Shown here: positions 17,601-24,620 of the stretch, in pieces | Layout: every line of letters starts with the position of its first letter | Position numbering within the stretch: the stretch's first letter is position 1 | NCBI GenBank assembly: GCA_035634255.1 | Contig: DASQDI010000021.1 | Location: forward strand, 1-26,377 | Source of the DNA: DATLMR01 sp035634255 | GTDB taxonomy: Bacteria; Acidobacteriota; Blastocatellia; UBA7656 | DNA: 26,377 nucleotides | Reading direction: 5' to 3' | Position numbers and translations under genes: made by a program | Notes under the pieces: model-generated | What the model saw: only the letters and a program-made list of their open reading frames with translations | What the model was told of the DNA's origin: nothing | Database searches by the model: none

Positions 17601-18351
17601 TATTTATGATCTCCTTTGCTAATCTAAGATAGCTCTCTGCCCCCTTCGATTTTATATCGTAAAGGACGATAGGCTTTCCGTGACTTGGAGCCTCTGCCAG
17701 CCTGACGTTTCGAGGGATTATAGTTGAAAAGACTTGAGAACCCAAAAAATCACGAAGGTCAGAGACGACCTGATTTGATAAATTTGTTCGTTCATCAAAC
17801 ATTGTGAGCAGAAAGCCTTCTATTGTAAGGCTCGGGTTCAGGCTCCTGCGTATCTTCACGAGAGTATCCCAAAGCTCCGACACTCCCTCGAGAGCGAAGT
17901 ACTCACACTGTATTGGTATTAAAACGGAGTTTGCGGCCGCAAGTGCGTTTAAGGTAAGCAATCCGAGGCTTGGCGGACAATCAATCAAGATATAGTCGAA
18001 CTGATCGCCGAAGCTTTCCAAAAGCCTTTTTAGCTTAAACTCTCGTTGTTCGAGATCGACCAGTTCTATCTCAGCCGCAACAAGTACCTTTTCCGAGGGG
18101 ATGACTTTCAGGTTAGGCAATTCCGTATTCAAAACGATGTTTTCTAAAGGCTCGTTCAGGACCAGAGAGTGGTAGAAGCTTCTTCGAAATGTGCCGCGTA
18201 GACCAAGGCCACTCGTGCTGTTACCCTGAGGGTCTGCATCTATTATTAAGACCTTCATGTCGGCGACTGCTAGACTCGCCCCAAGATTAATCGTTGTGGT
18301 GGTTTTACCGACGCCTCCCTTCTGGTTTGCGATAGCTATGACTCTGTCCAT
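17569..18351 (-). CDS. parA: Chromosome partitioning ATPase ParA (Soj family)
   Basis: A 260-residue ParA/MinD-type ATPase. It has the deviant Walker A motif KGGVGKTT (11-18), the DADPQGN motif (38-44) and the Walker B-like ILIDCPPSLG (121-130). It lacks the N-terminal helix-turn-helix of long plasmid ParAs, as expected for a chromosomal Soj-type protein. It should bind the nucleoid in its ATP form and be displaced by ParB-parS. The ATG at 18351 starts the conserved MDRVIAIANQKGG block, so the start is secure although no strong ribosome site is visible; a possible promoter on the minus strand (TTGTTA, 16 bases, TATTGT) would give a very short leader. The gene overlaps parB by 32 bases. Confidence 0.96.
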   Translation of the reverse strand: MDRVIAIANQKGGVGKTTTTINLGASLAVADMKVLIIDADPQGNSTSGLGLRGTFRRSFYHSLVLNEPLENIVLNTELPNLKVIPSEKVLVAAEIELVDLEQREFKLKRLLESFGDQFDYILIDCPPSLGLLTLNALAAANSVLIPIQCEYFALEGVSELWDTLVKIRRSLNPSLTIEGFLLTMFDERTNLSNQVVSDLRDFLGSQVFSTIIPRNVRLAEAPSHGKPIVLYDIKSKGAESYLRLAKEIINNVKKGTGQGA

Positions 18352-18433
18352 TACTTTCGTACAATACCATAGTTTTTTTAAGTAACAACAACTTTTCGCC
18401 TCCTACTTACCTTCATCGAGAAGTTTTCCTTCA

Positions 18434-18447
18434 GTTTCACGTGAAAC
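18434..18447. promoter_or_regulatory. parS: parS site 1
   Basis: GTTTCACGTGAAAC is the full 14-base core of the widely conserved ParB-binding parS palindrome. The outermost bases (A before, G after) differ from the usual T/A pair. It lies 83 bases upstream of parA. Confidence 0.95.
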
Positions 18448-18470
18448 GAAAGTAAAAGCTTCAATAATTA

Positions 18471-18484
18471 GTTTCACGTGAAAC
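18471..18484. promoter_or_regulatory. parS: parS site 2
   Basis: A second perfect GTTTCACGTGAAAC, 37 bases from the first, centre to centre. Flanking bases are A and T. Both sites sit about 4 kb from the putative oriC. Confidence 0.95.
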
Positions 18485-18704
18485 TAAATTCTGTAAAAGC
18501 TGGGTAATAATTGACATAAGGTAATTTGACCTAGGGAGGCTCCAAAGTCAGACTACTTGCGGGAGGCTGGAAATCTAGGATAAGTGCTGGCAAAACATTC
18601 CTCATTATGTTATTTTTGTTGGCTTTAAAGGCGAGCCAAAACTAAGGGGTAGAGTCGAGTTACATATCCGAATATCGTTTACCCTGGTAAGGAGACAATT
18701 ATAA

Positions 18705-20195
18705 ATGGCAAACGAAGGAAAAGTCATACAGGTTATCGGGCCTGTTGTCGACGTCGAATTTGAGGAATCAGCTCTTCCGCCAATATATCAGGCTCTTAGA
18801 GTAGTGAGCGATGGATTCGATGTCCCCGAAGCTAGAGAAGTAGTAGTAGAGATACAGCAACACCTTGGAGAAGGCCGTTGTAGATGCGTTGCAATGCAAC
18901 CGACTGAAGGCCTAATCAGAGGAATGAAGGTAATCGACACCGGAAAACCTATAACAGTTCCAGTAGGCCCGGCGACCCTGGGACGGGTTTTGAATGTGAC
19001 GGGACAGCCTGTTGATAAATTAGGTCCGGTTGAATCAGATTCTCATTATCCAATACATCGTCACGCCCCCGACTTCCAAGATCAATCAACAGAGCTTGAA
19101 ATCTTTGTCACTGGAATTAAAGTAATTGATCTTTTGGAGCCCTACCTTAGAGGTGGAAAAATCGGTCTATTTGGCGGCGCAGGGGTAGGGAAGACCGTGC
19201 TGATCATGGAATTAATTAACAATGTGGCGATGAAACATGGAGGCTTTTCAGTATTTGGAGGGGTGGGAGAACGAACGCGAGAAGGAAATGACCTGATTCG
19301 TGAAATGGTAGAGTCAAAAGTAGTTAACTTCGGCCAGTCCTTTTACGACCACCTGGAGAAGACAGGGGAATTTGATCTACAGCATGTTGACATGAGCGCC
19401 GTCTCCAAATCAAAAGCTGCTCTGGTCTATGGCCAAATGACTGAGCCGCCTGGAGCGCGATTGAGAGTCGCCTTAACCGCTTTGACAGTTGCCGAATACT
19501 TCAGAGATGAGGTAGGAACGGACGTTCTACTGTTTATAGATAATATATTCAGGTTTACACAGGCGGGCTCTGAAGTCTCAGCTCTCCTTGGTCGAATGCC
19601 TTCAGCAGTAGGTTATCAACCTACCTTGGCAACTGAAATGGGAGAATTGCAGGAAAGGATCACTTCAACGAGAAAAGGGTCGATCACCTCTGTTCAGGCT
19701 ATTTATGTGCCCGCAGATGATTATACGGACCCCGCACCAGCTACCACCTTTGCCCATCTTGATGCGGTGACTGCTTTGTCTCGGCAAATTGCGGAATTGG
19801 GGATATATCCGGCGGTCGATCCCTTAGCATCGAACTCTCGCATTCTTGATCCCAGAATTCTGGGCAGCGATCACTATGAAACGGCTCAGCAGGTCAAGCG
19901 TATCCTGCAAAGATATAAAGACTTACAAGATATCATAGCTATTCTGGGAATTGATGAACTCTCAGAAGATGATAAGCTTACCGTTGCTCGGGCTAGAAAG
20001 ATTCAGCGATTCCTGTCTCAACCTTTCCACGTAGCCGAGCAGTTTACCGGGTTAAAAGGGAAATTTGTTCCCCTTGAGGAAACCATTAGAGGCTTTAAGG
20101 AATTAATCTCCGGTAAACATGATGATTTACCCGAGCAGGCTTTCTACCTCGTGGGTGGGATAGAGGAAGCGGTTGAACGTGCAAAGACCATGTAG
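18705..20195 (+). CDS. atpD: F1F0 ATP synthase subunit beta
   Basis: This 496-residue catalytic beta subunit is complete. It shows the P-loop GGAGVGKT (157-164), the catalytic region GGVGERTREGNDL with Glu189, the segment ALTALTVAEYFRDEVGTDVLLFIDNIFRFTQAG (split here over several motifs), and the C-terminal lever motif DELSEDD (417-423) in place of the common DELSEED. It makes ATP at the alpha-beta interface of the membrane-attached F1 sector. AAGGAG lies 10 bases before the ATG. Only atpC accompanies it; the other ATP synthase genes are not in this window, so the operon is split in the way known from cyanobacteria and some other phyla. Codon use is visibly richer in A/T than in the genes left of 16.6 kb. 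Confidence 0.98.
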   Translation: MANEGKVIQVIGPVVDVEFEESALPPIYQALRVVSDGFDVPEAREVVVEIQQHLGEGRCRCVAMQPTEGLIRGMKVIDTGKPITVPVGPATLGRVLNVTGQPVDKLGPVESDSHYPIHRHAPDFQDQSTELEIFVTGIKVIDLLEPYLRGGKIGLFGGAGVGKTVLIMELINNVAMKHGGFSVFGGVGERTREGNDLIREMVESKVVNFGQSFYDHLEKTGEFDLQHVDMSAVSKSKAALVYGQMTEPPGARLRVALTALTVAEYFRDEVGTDVLLFIDNIFRFTQAGSEVSALLGRMPSAVGYQPTLATEMGELQERITSTRKGSITSVQAIYVPADDYTDPAPATTFAHLDAVTALSRQIAELGIYPAVDPLASNSRILDPRILGSDHYETAQQVKRILQRYKDLQDIIAILGIDELSEDDKLTVARARKIQRFLSQPFHVAEQFTGLKGKFVPLEETIRGFKELISGKHDDLPEQAFYLVGGIEEAVERAKTM

Positions 20196-20210
20196 TTAAT
20201 GCGAATAGAA

Positions 20211-20241
20211 GCGGCCATAATAAGCTTACAATTATGGCCGC
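20211..20241 (+). other. Intercistronic hairpin atpD / atpC
   Basis: GCGGCCATAAT (20211-20221) pairs perfectly with ATTATGGCCGC (20231-20241), an 11-bp stem with a 9-base loop, starting 15 bases after the atpD stop. There is no T-run. It could stabilise the atpD message or partly stop transcription so that less epsilon than beta is made. The upstream-most in-frame ATG of atpC (20234) is buried in the stem. Confidence 0.6.
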
Positions 20242-20272
20242 TCTAATTCATAGGACACCAGAGAATAATAAA

Positions 20273-20692
20273 ATGCCGGAAAGAATCACGCTTGAAATCG
20301 TTACCCCTGAACGTAAAGTGTTAGAAGAGGAAGTAGATCGAGTCGAAGTGCCGGGTCTAAACGGTGAACTGGGCATACTTCCGGGACATACGCAATTAAT
20401 ATCACAGTTAAAGCCCGCAGGTCTACTAACTTACCACATAGGGGATACGAAAAACGAAGTCGCCCTAAGTAATGGCTTTGTGGAAATCAGCCCGGACCGG
20501 GTCGTGATACTAGCGGATAAAGCTGAACGCCCAGAAGACATCGATCTGGCAAAAGCCCTCGAATTGAAGGGGGTAGCCGAGAGGAATTTACAAAAGGCTT
20601 TGTCGGAGCCGGATGGGGATATTGATAGGGCAATGGTTGAACTCGAAAGGGCTTCGATTGAGTTGCAAATGGCGGAGCGCGCTCGCAGATAG
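20273..20692 (+). CDS. atpC: F1F0 ATP synthase subunit epsilon
   Basis: From ATG 20273 the protein is 139 residues, the normal size of epsilon. It begins MPERITLEIVTPERKVLEEEVDRVEVPGLNGELGILPGH across several conserved blocks of the N-terminal beta-sandwich, then a C-terminal helical hairpin (from about residue 90, DIDLAKALELKGVAERNL). Epsilon joins the central stalk of F1 and can inhibit ATP hydrolysis. An in-frame ATG at 20234 would add 13 residues (MAALIHRTPENNK) not expected in the family and lies inside a hairpin, so the later start is preferred; its ribosome site (AGAG) is weak. It follows atpD by 77 bases and is surely in the same transcript. Confidence 0.93.
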   Translation: MPERITLEIVTPERKVLEEEVDRVEVPGLNGELGILPGHTQLISQLKPAGLLTYHIGDTKNEVALSNGFVEISPDRVVILADKAERPEDIDLAKALELKGVAERNLQKALSEPDGDIDRAMVELERASIELQMAERARR

Positions 20693-20786
20693 AAAAGCGT
20701 AATGCACGTATCATAAACGTGACAACCAAAAGACTTACTTCGCAAAAACCGGGGCGATTATAAATAATAAAAGTAGGCTCCGGGGA

Positions 20787-20816
20787 TTGATAAACGCGAT
20801 CATATTGTGATATGGT
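20787..20816 (+). promoter_or_regulatory. Candidate dnaA promoter
   Basis: TTGATA (20787-20792) and TATGGT (20811-20816) are separated by 18 bases, a plausible sigma-70-type promoter about 32 bases before the first dnaA start codon. The -10 is a weak match. Confidence 0.35.
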
Positions 20817-20847
20817 GTCGAAGTTTCAGTAGCAGTATTCTCCTCAG

Positions 20848-22278
20848 ATGAGATATTCTCTAGGTGGTATCCAATTGACATCTTCTCAGATACAAATTGA
20901 TCTTCTTTCCTCTATACTCACGGCGATCTCAAAGCGGGTGAATCATCAAAGCTTCAACACTTGGTTCAAGCCTATCTCCTTCGCTACAAAAGATGAATCA
21001 ACAATATACCTAAAAGTACCCAATGAGATTTTCCGGGATTGGATTACAAGTAATTATTTCGACGTGTTGGAAGAATCACTTCAGGAACTTGAAATGGAAG
21101 CCTACAAGGTCAATTTCCTGATTGATGAAGGTCATTCTCAGAATGGGTCGAATGGTCATAAAATCCAGGAGACGACAGTAAAAGCGCCTAAACCTGCGCC
21201 AATGAATGGGCAGGACATCCAGAACTACGGAATCGCCAAGCTTATCGAAATAGAACCAGTTGAGCTTCCACTCAATCCTAAATACACATTCGAGACTTTC
21301 GTGGTGGGTTCGTGCAATCAATTTGCTCACGCGGCGGCTCTGGCTGTGGTTGATATGCCATCAAAGACGTATAACCCGCTCTATATTTATGGAGGAGTGG
21401 GGCTCGGGAAGACCCATTTGATGCATGCCATCGGTCAGGCCATAAAGGGAAGAAATAATAATCTGCGGCTAACCTACATCTCATCCGAGAAGTTCATGAA
21501 TGAACTTATTAACGCGATCAGATACGATAAAACTATTACTTTCAGGGAAAAATATAGAAATATAGATATTTTGCTCATGGACGATATCCAGTTTCTGGCT
21601 GGAAAAGAGAGGACTCAGGAAGAGTTTTTTCATACGTTCAACGCGCTCTACGACGCCCAAAAACAGATAGTGATTTCAAGCGATTGCCCGCCCAGAGAGA
21701 TACCTACCCTCGAAGAAAGGCTACATTCAAGGTTTGAGTGGGGGTTGATCGCGGATATTCAACCGCCTGATCTCGAAACCAAAGTCGCGATCCTTAAGAG
21801 AAAAGCAGAGATTGAAAAAATTGATCTTCCCGATAACGTCGCTCTCTTTATAGCAAGCAAGATCAAATCAAACATCAGGGAACTGGAAGGATCACTCGTC
21901 AGGCTCGTAGCTTACGCATCTCTTAAGGGCAATCCTATAGGAATTGAACTAGCTCAGGATGTTCTCAAGAATATAATTGATGAGGAAACGGATGGCATAT
22001 CTATAGAAGTTATTCAGAAAACCGTGGCCAGTCACTACGGCCTGAAAGTCAGCGACCTGAAATCGAAAAATAACTCCCGAAGTATAGCCGTTCCGAGACA
22101 GGTAGCAATGTATTTATGTAAGACGCTTACAAAAGCTAGCCTGCCGGAAATAGGAAGAGAGTTCGGAGGGAAGCATCATACGACGGTCCTGCACAGCATT
22201 AATAAAATAGCTCTGCTTTATGAGGCAGACGCGGTTTTCCACAGGATTATCAACAGCCTAATTACTGATATTAAATGA
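20848..22278 (+). CDS. dnaA: Chromosomal replication initiator protein DnaA
   Basis: A complete 476-residue DnaA. Domain I (about 15-92) holds SFNTWFKPI; domain II is a short polar linker (about 95-140); the AAA+ domain III (about 145-375) has Walker A GGVGLGKT (182-189), Walker B ILLMDDIQ (241-248) and the HSRFEWGL box (293-300). Domain IV carries the DNA-binding signature GGKHHTTVLHS (440-450). It binds DnaA boxes in ATP form, opens oriC and recruits the helicase. Start choice is uncertain: ATG 20848 lacks a ribosome site, whereas an in-frame TTG at 20875 (codon 10) has AGGTGG 7 bases upstream. The gene is upstream of the DnaA-box cluster and dnaN, the common bacterial order. Confidence 0.97.
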   Translation: MRYSLGGIQLTSSQIQIDLLSSILTAISKRVNHQSFNTWFKPISFATKDESTIYLKVPNEIFRDWITSNYFDVLEESLQELEMEAYKVNFLIDEGHSQNGSNGHKIQETTVKAPKPAPMNGQDIQNYGIAKLIEIEPVELPLNPKYTFETFVVGSCNQFAHAAALAVVDMPSKTYNPLYIYGGVGLGKTHLMHAIGQAIKGRNNNLRLTYISSEKFMNELINAIRYDKTITFREKYRNIDILLMDDIQFLAGKERTQEEFFHTFNALYDAQKQIVISSDCPPREIPTLEERLHSRFEWGLIADIQPPDLETKVAILKRKAEIEKIDLPDNVALFIASKIKSNIRELEGSLVRLVAYASLKGNPIGIELAQDVLKNIIDEETDGISIEVIQKTVASHYGLKVSDLKSKNNSRSIAVPRQVAMYLCKTLTKASLPEIGREFGGKHHTTVLHSINKIALLYEADAVFHRIINSLITDIK

Positions 22279-22459
22279 TTTGCTTATTTTTTCCACAATC
22301 ACCCTCTGTGGACCCCCTGTGGAACCTGTTGAAAAGTATTGGACTTAGCGAAAGGATCCACAGGAAGGGCGGTTTTTTCACAACTTTTGCACAGCCTTTT
22401 GCACAGCCATTACTAGAGTTTGGCATAATGTTTTCAAAGATTTAAGTAAAAGGGTCCAC

Positions 22460-22490
22460 TTTTCCACAGGCCCTACTACTACTACTATAT
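22460..22490. promoter_or_regulatory. DnaA box, GC cluster and DnaA-trio array (unwinding module of oriC)
   Basis: TTTTCCACA (22460-22468) is followed by GGCCC (22469-22473) and then five CTA triplets (22473-22487), which on the bottom strand read as five 3'-GAT-5' trios, before TATATAAAAC. This is the box / GC-cluster / DnaA-trio / AT-rich order of the basal unwinding system known from Bacillus subtilis. Confidence 0.8.
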
Positions 22491-22542
22491 AAAACAAAAC
22501 TTTTGAAATCTTATAAGTAGTAATAAGACTCCCAACAGGAAC

Positions 22543-22552
22543 AAGGAGGTGA
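22543..22552 (+). promoter_or_regulatory. Very strong ribosome binding site of dnaN
   Basis: AAGGAGGTGA is complementary to the 16S rRNA 3' end over the full ten bases, 3 bases before the dnaN ATG if counted from its last base (7 from GGAGG). It is the strongest such site in the window and fixes the dnaN start. Confidence 0.85.
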
Positions 22553-22555
22553 CAT

Positions 22556-23677
22556 ATGCAATTCAGCCTGAATAAATCAGTTCTTTTAAGAGAATTAAAC
22601 TTACTTCAGGGAGTCGTAGAGAAGAAAAACACGATTCCTATTCTATCAAATGTCTTGATTGAAGCGGCAAGCGAATCTTTAATCTCTCTCGTTGCGACCG
22701 ACCTTGATGTCTCACTTCAAACACAGTGCTCGGCGGATGTCACAAAGCCCGGAGCGGTCGTACTACAGGCGAAGAAACTCTTTGATATAGTCCGGAATCT
22801 TCCGGATGCGGACATTCACTTCATCAAAGAGGATAACGACTGGGTTAAGATCGTCTGCGGGGCCTCAGAATTCAAGATCGTCGGGCAGGCGAAGGAGCAT
22901 TTTCCCTCAACCCCTCAGATGAAGGATGGTGGCCGGACCCTTTCGCCGGGAGTTCTTAATAAACTGATCAGTCACACGATCTATGCCATCACTCAGGAGG
23001 AGTCGAGGTACGCCCTGAACGGGTCGTTGTTTATCCTCAACTCCGAGAAGGCGCAGATGGTCGCGACCGACGGGCACAGGCTCGCGCTCGCGGCCAGCTC
23101 TCTCGAAGATAAGGGCGGAGCGGATTCGGGCGAAGAGCTAAAAGTTATAATTCCCAAGAAGGCACTCGGCGAGCTGATGAAACTGACTTCGGGGTCCGAG
23201 GAGCCGATGGAGTTTGCGAAAGACGATAATCATCTCTTCTTCAAGGTCGGTCATCGCCAGCTGACTTCGAGAATGCTTGCGGGACAATTCCCGAACTATG
23301 AGTTGGTCCTTCCGAAAAATAATGATAAGTTGGTACCATTAAATGCGGATAAGATAACGCAGGCGATCAAGCGAGCTGCGTTGATGGCCGACGAGAGGAG
23401 TCATGGAGTTAAGTTTGAACTCAATGACGGCCGGCTCAACATCACTTCCCAGAGCGCCGACGTGGGGGAGGCGAAGGAAGTGATCCCCGTGGACTACAAC
23501 GGGGATGGGCTGACCATCGGGTTCAACGCTCAATACCTGCTCGACTTCCTGGGGGTCGTAAGCTCCGAGCAGATAGCTTTTGAGTTCAAGGACGAGCAGA
23601 GCCCGGCCTTACTTAAACCGACCATGGCAGATGAGTACGAGTATAAATACGTGATTATGCCTATGCGTCTACTCTAA
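22556..23677 (+). CDS. dnaN: DNA polymerase III subunit beta (sliding clamp)
   Basis: A complete 373-residue clamp, the normal length. Three clamp folds can be laid out at about 1-125, 126-250 and 251-373. Recognisable blocks are NTIPILSNVLIEA (25-37), the ATDGHRLALA segment in the second fold and the C-terminal YVIMPMRLL, where the MPMRL tail forms part of the partner-binding pocket. The dimer encircles DNA and tethers polymerase III. The first third of the gene is relatively A/T-rich, while the remainder returns to the GC-rich codon style of the flanks. The response-regulator gene follows after 27 bases; recF is not next to it. Confidence 0.97.
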   Translation: MQFSLNKSVLLRELNLLQGVVEKKNTIPILSNVLIEAASESLISLVATDLDVSLQTQCSADVTKPGAVVLQAKKLFDIVRNLPDADIHFIKEDNDWVKIVCGASEFKIVGQAKEHFPSTPQMKDGGRTLSPGVLNKLISHTIYAITQEESRYALNGSLFILNSEKAQMVATDGHRLALAASSLEDKGGADSGEELKVIIPKKALGELMKLTSGSEEPMEFAKDDNHLFFKVGHRQLTSRMLAGQFPNYELVLPKNNDKLVPLNADKITQAIKRAALMADERSHGVKFELNDGRLNITSQSADVGEAKEVIPVDYNGDGLTIGFNAQYLLDFLGVVSSEQIAFEFKDEQSPALLKPTMADEYEYKYVIMPMRLL

Positions 23678-23704
23678 CAGTTTTGGGAGGTTTGACGAAC
23701 AGAT

Positions 23705-24421
23705 TTGAATCAGATGTCGAGCGCACCTAACAAGCGAGTCTTGATCGTTGACGACAATAAATCGATCCGCGCGATGGTGGCGGATTACCTGAAGAACAAA
23801 GGGTATGAAGTCGTCGAGGCGGTCGACGGCATCCAGGGCTTCGAGCGGGCTATGTCCTCTTCGCCTAACGTGATCATACTCGATGTCGTCATGCCGAATA
23901 TGGATGGGTTGAAGTTGTGCCAGCTTCTGAGAGAGAAGGGCGTCAAGACCCCGATAATAATGCTGACCGAGAAAGCCACCGAGGACGATAAAGTCAGGGG
24001 CTTCTCTCTGGGCGTCGACGACTACCTCGCGAAGCCTTTCAGCTCTCTCGAGCTTGAGATGAGAATAAACGCGCTGCTCAGGCGGTCCGTCGGGGAGTAT
24101 CAACAGGCGGAACCGAAGATAATAAGGCATGGCGGCCTTGAGATTGACCTTGACCGCCACGTCGTCACGGTGGATGACAAGGAGATCCTCCTTACGCCCA
24201 TCGAGTTCAATATCCTGAAGCTCCTCGCCTCCACTCCGGGGTACGTTTATTCGAGGCAGGATTTGCTTAGCGTGATCTGGGACACCGCCTACGAGGGGTA
24301 CAAGCGCAACATCGACCCCCATGTGAACAGGCTGCGGACAAAGGTTGAGGAGAACCCGAAGAAACCCAAGTATATTCTCACCGTGTGGGGCGTCGGATAT
24401 AAATTTAATGAGTCTCTTTGA
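23705..24421 (+). CDS. OmpR/PhoB-family response regulator
   Basis: The 238-residue protein has an N-terminal receiver domain (about 10-127) and a C-terminal winged-helix DNA-binding domain (about 138-235). The receiver shows Asp16-Asp17 (VLIVDDN), the phospho-acceptor Asp60 (VIILDVVMPNMDG), Thr88 and Lys110 (DYLAKPF), so it should be a functional phosphorylated switch. The effector domain has LTPIEFNILKLLAS, YSRQDLLSVIW, RNIDPHVNRLRTKVE and ILTVWGVGYKF. The start is uncertain: TTG 23705 (GGGAGG is 14 bases away) or ATG 23714, 3 codons later. No histidine kinase is nearby, so it is an orphan. Its place 27 bases behind dnaN suggests co-transcription with the clamp; its targets are unknown. Confidence 0.93.
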   Translation: MNQMSSAPNKRVLIVDDNKSIRAMVADYLKNKGYEVVEAVDGIQGFERAMSSSPNVIILDVVMPNMDGLKLCQLLREKGVKTPIIMLTEKATEDDKVRGFSLGVDDYLAKPFSSLELEMRINALLRRSVGEYQQAEPKIIRHGGLEIDLDRHVVTVDDKEILLTPIEFNILKLLASTPGYVYSRQDLLSVIWDTAYEGYKRNIDPHVNRLRTKVEENPKKPKYILTVWGVGYKFNESL

Positions 24422-24620
24422 TAATAAATCCGGCGGCGGACTTACAGATTGATTGCGATGGCCTCTCCCCTCGCAGTAAAAATAATTTATTAAAGCCTAC
24501 TTTGATAGATCGCCTGCCGGGGTGACTATCATTACGGTACCGTGAGGGCCGCGACCTGTTGCCGGGGTAGGGCGCATGATGTATCCTTACAGCTAGAAGT
24601 TAGAGGCAGGCGAATAATCG

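Larger units (their letters stand above)
18352..18704. other. 353-base divergent intergenic region parA / atpD with parS sites
   Basis: No gene is seen here. It holds two parS sites (18434-18484), a TTGACA at 18511-18516 with no fitting -10 partner, and a small TTGGCT/AGCCAA hairpin at 18619-18639. Promoters for parAB and atpDC must lie here but cannot be placed with confidence. No clear DnaA box (TTATCCACA or close variant) was found in it. Confidence 0.6.
22279..22555. other. oriC: Putative chromosomal replication origin oriC (dnaA-dnaN intergenic)
   Basis: This 277-base non-coding stretch is packed with DnaA-box-like 9-mers (consensus TTATCCACA). Found on the plus strand: TTTTCCACA at 22289-22297 and 22460-22468, GGATCCACA at 22354-22362, TTTTTCACA at 22374-22382, TTTTGCACA at 22385-22393 and 22397-22405. 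Found on the minus strand: GGGTCCACA (22307-22315) and GGTTCCACA (22318-22326). An AT-rich stretch (about 22488-22530) follows the last box and is the likely unwinding region. No box is a perfect TTATCCACA, but density and location make the call strong. Confidence 0.88.

Noticed and set aside
18511..18516. TTGACA as an atpD promoter -35 box
   Set aside because: No acceptable -10 hexamer at 15-19 bases; left unassigned.
22373..22405. TTTTGCACAGCC direct repeats as a possible iteron plasmid origin
   Set aside because: Context (dnaA, dnaN, parAB, atpDC) and box-like spacing fit a chromosomal DnaA-dependent origin; no Rep gene is present.
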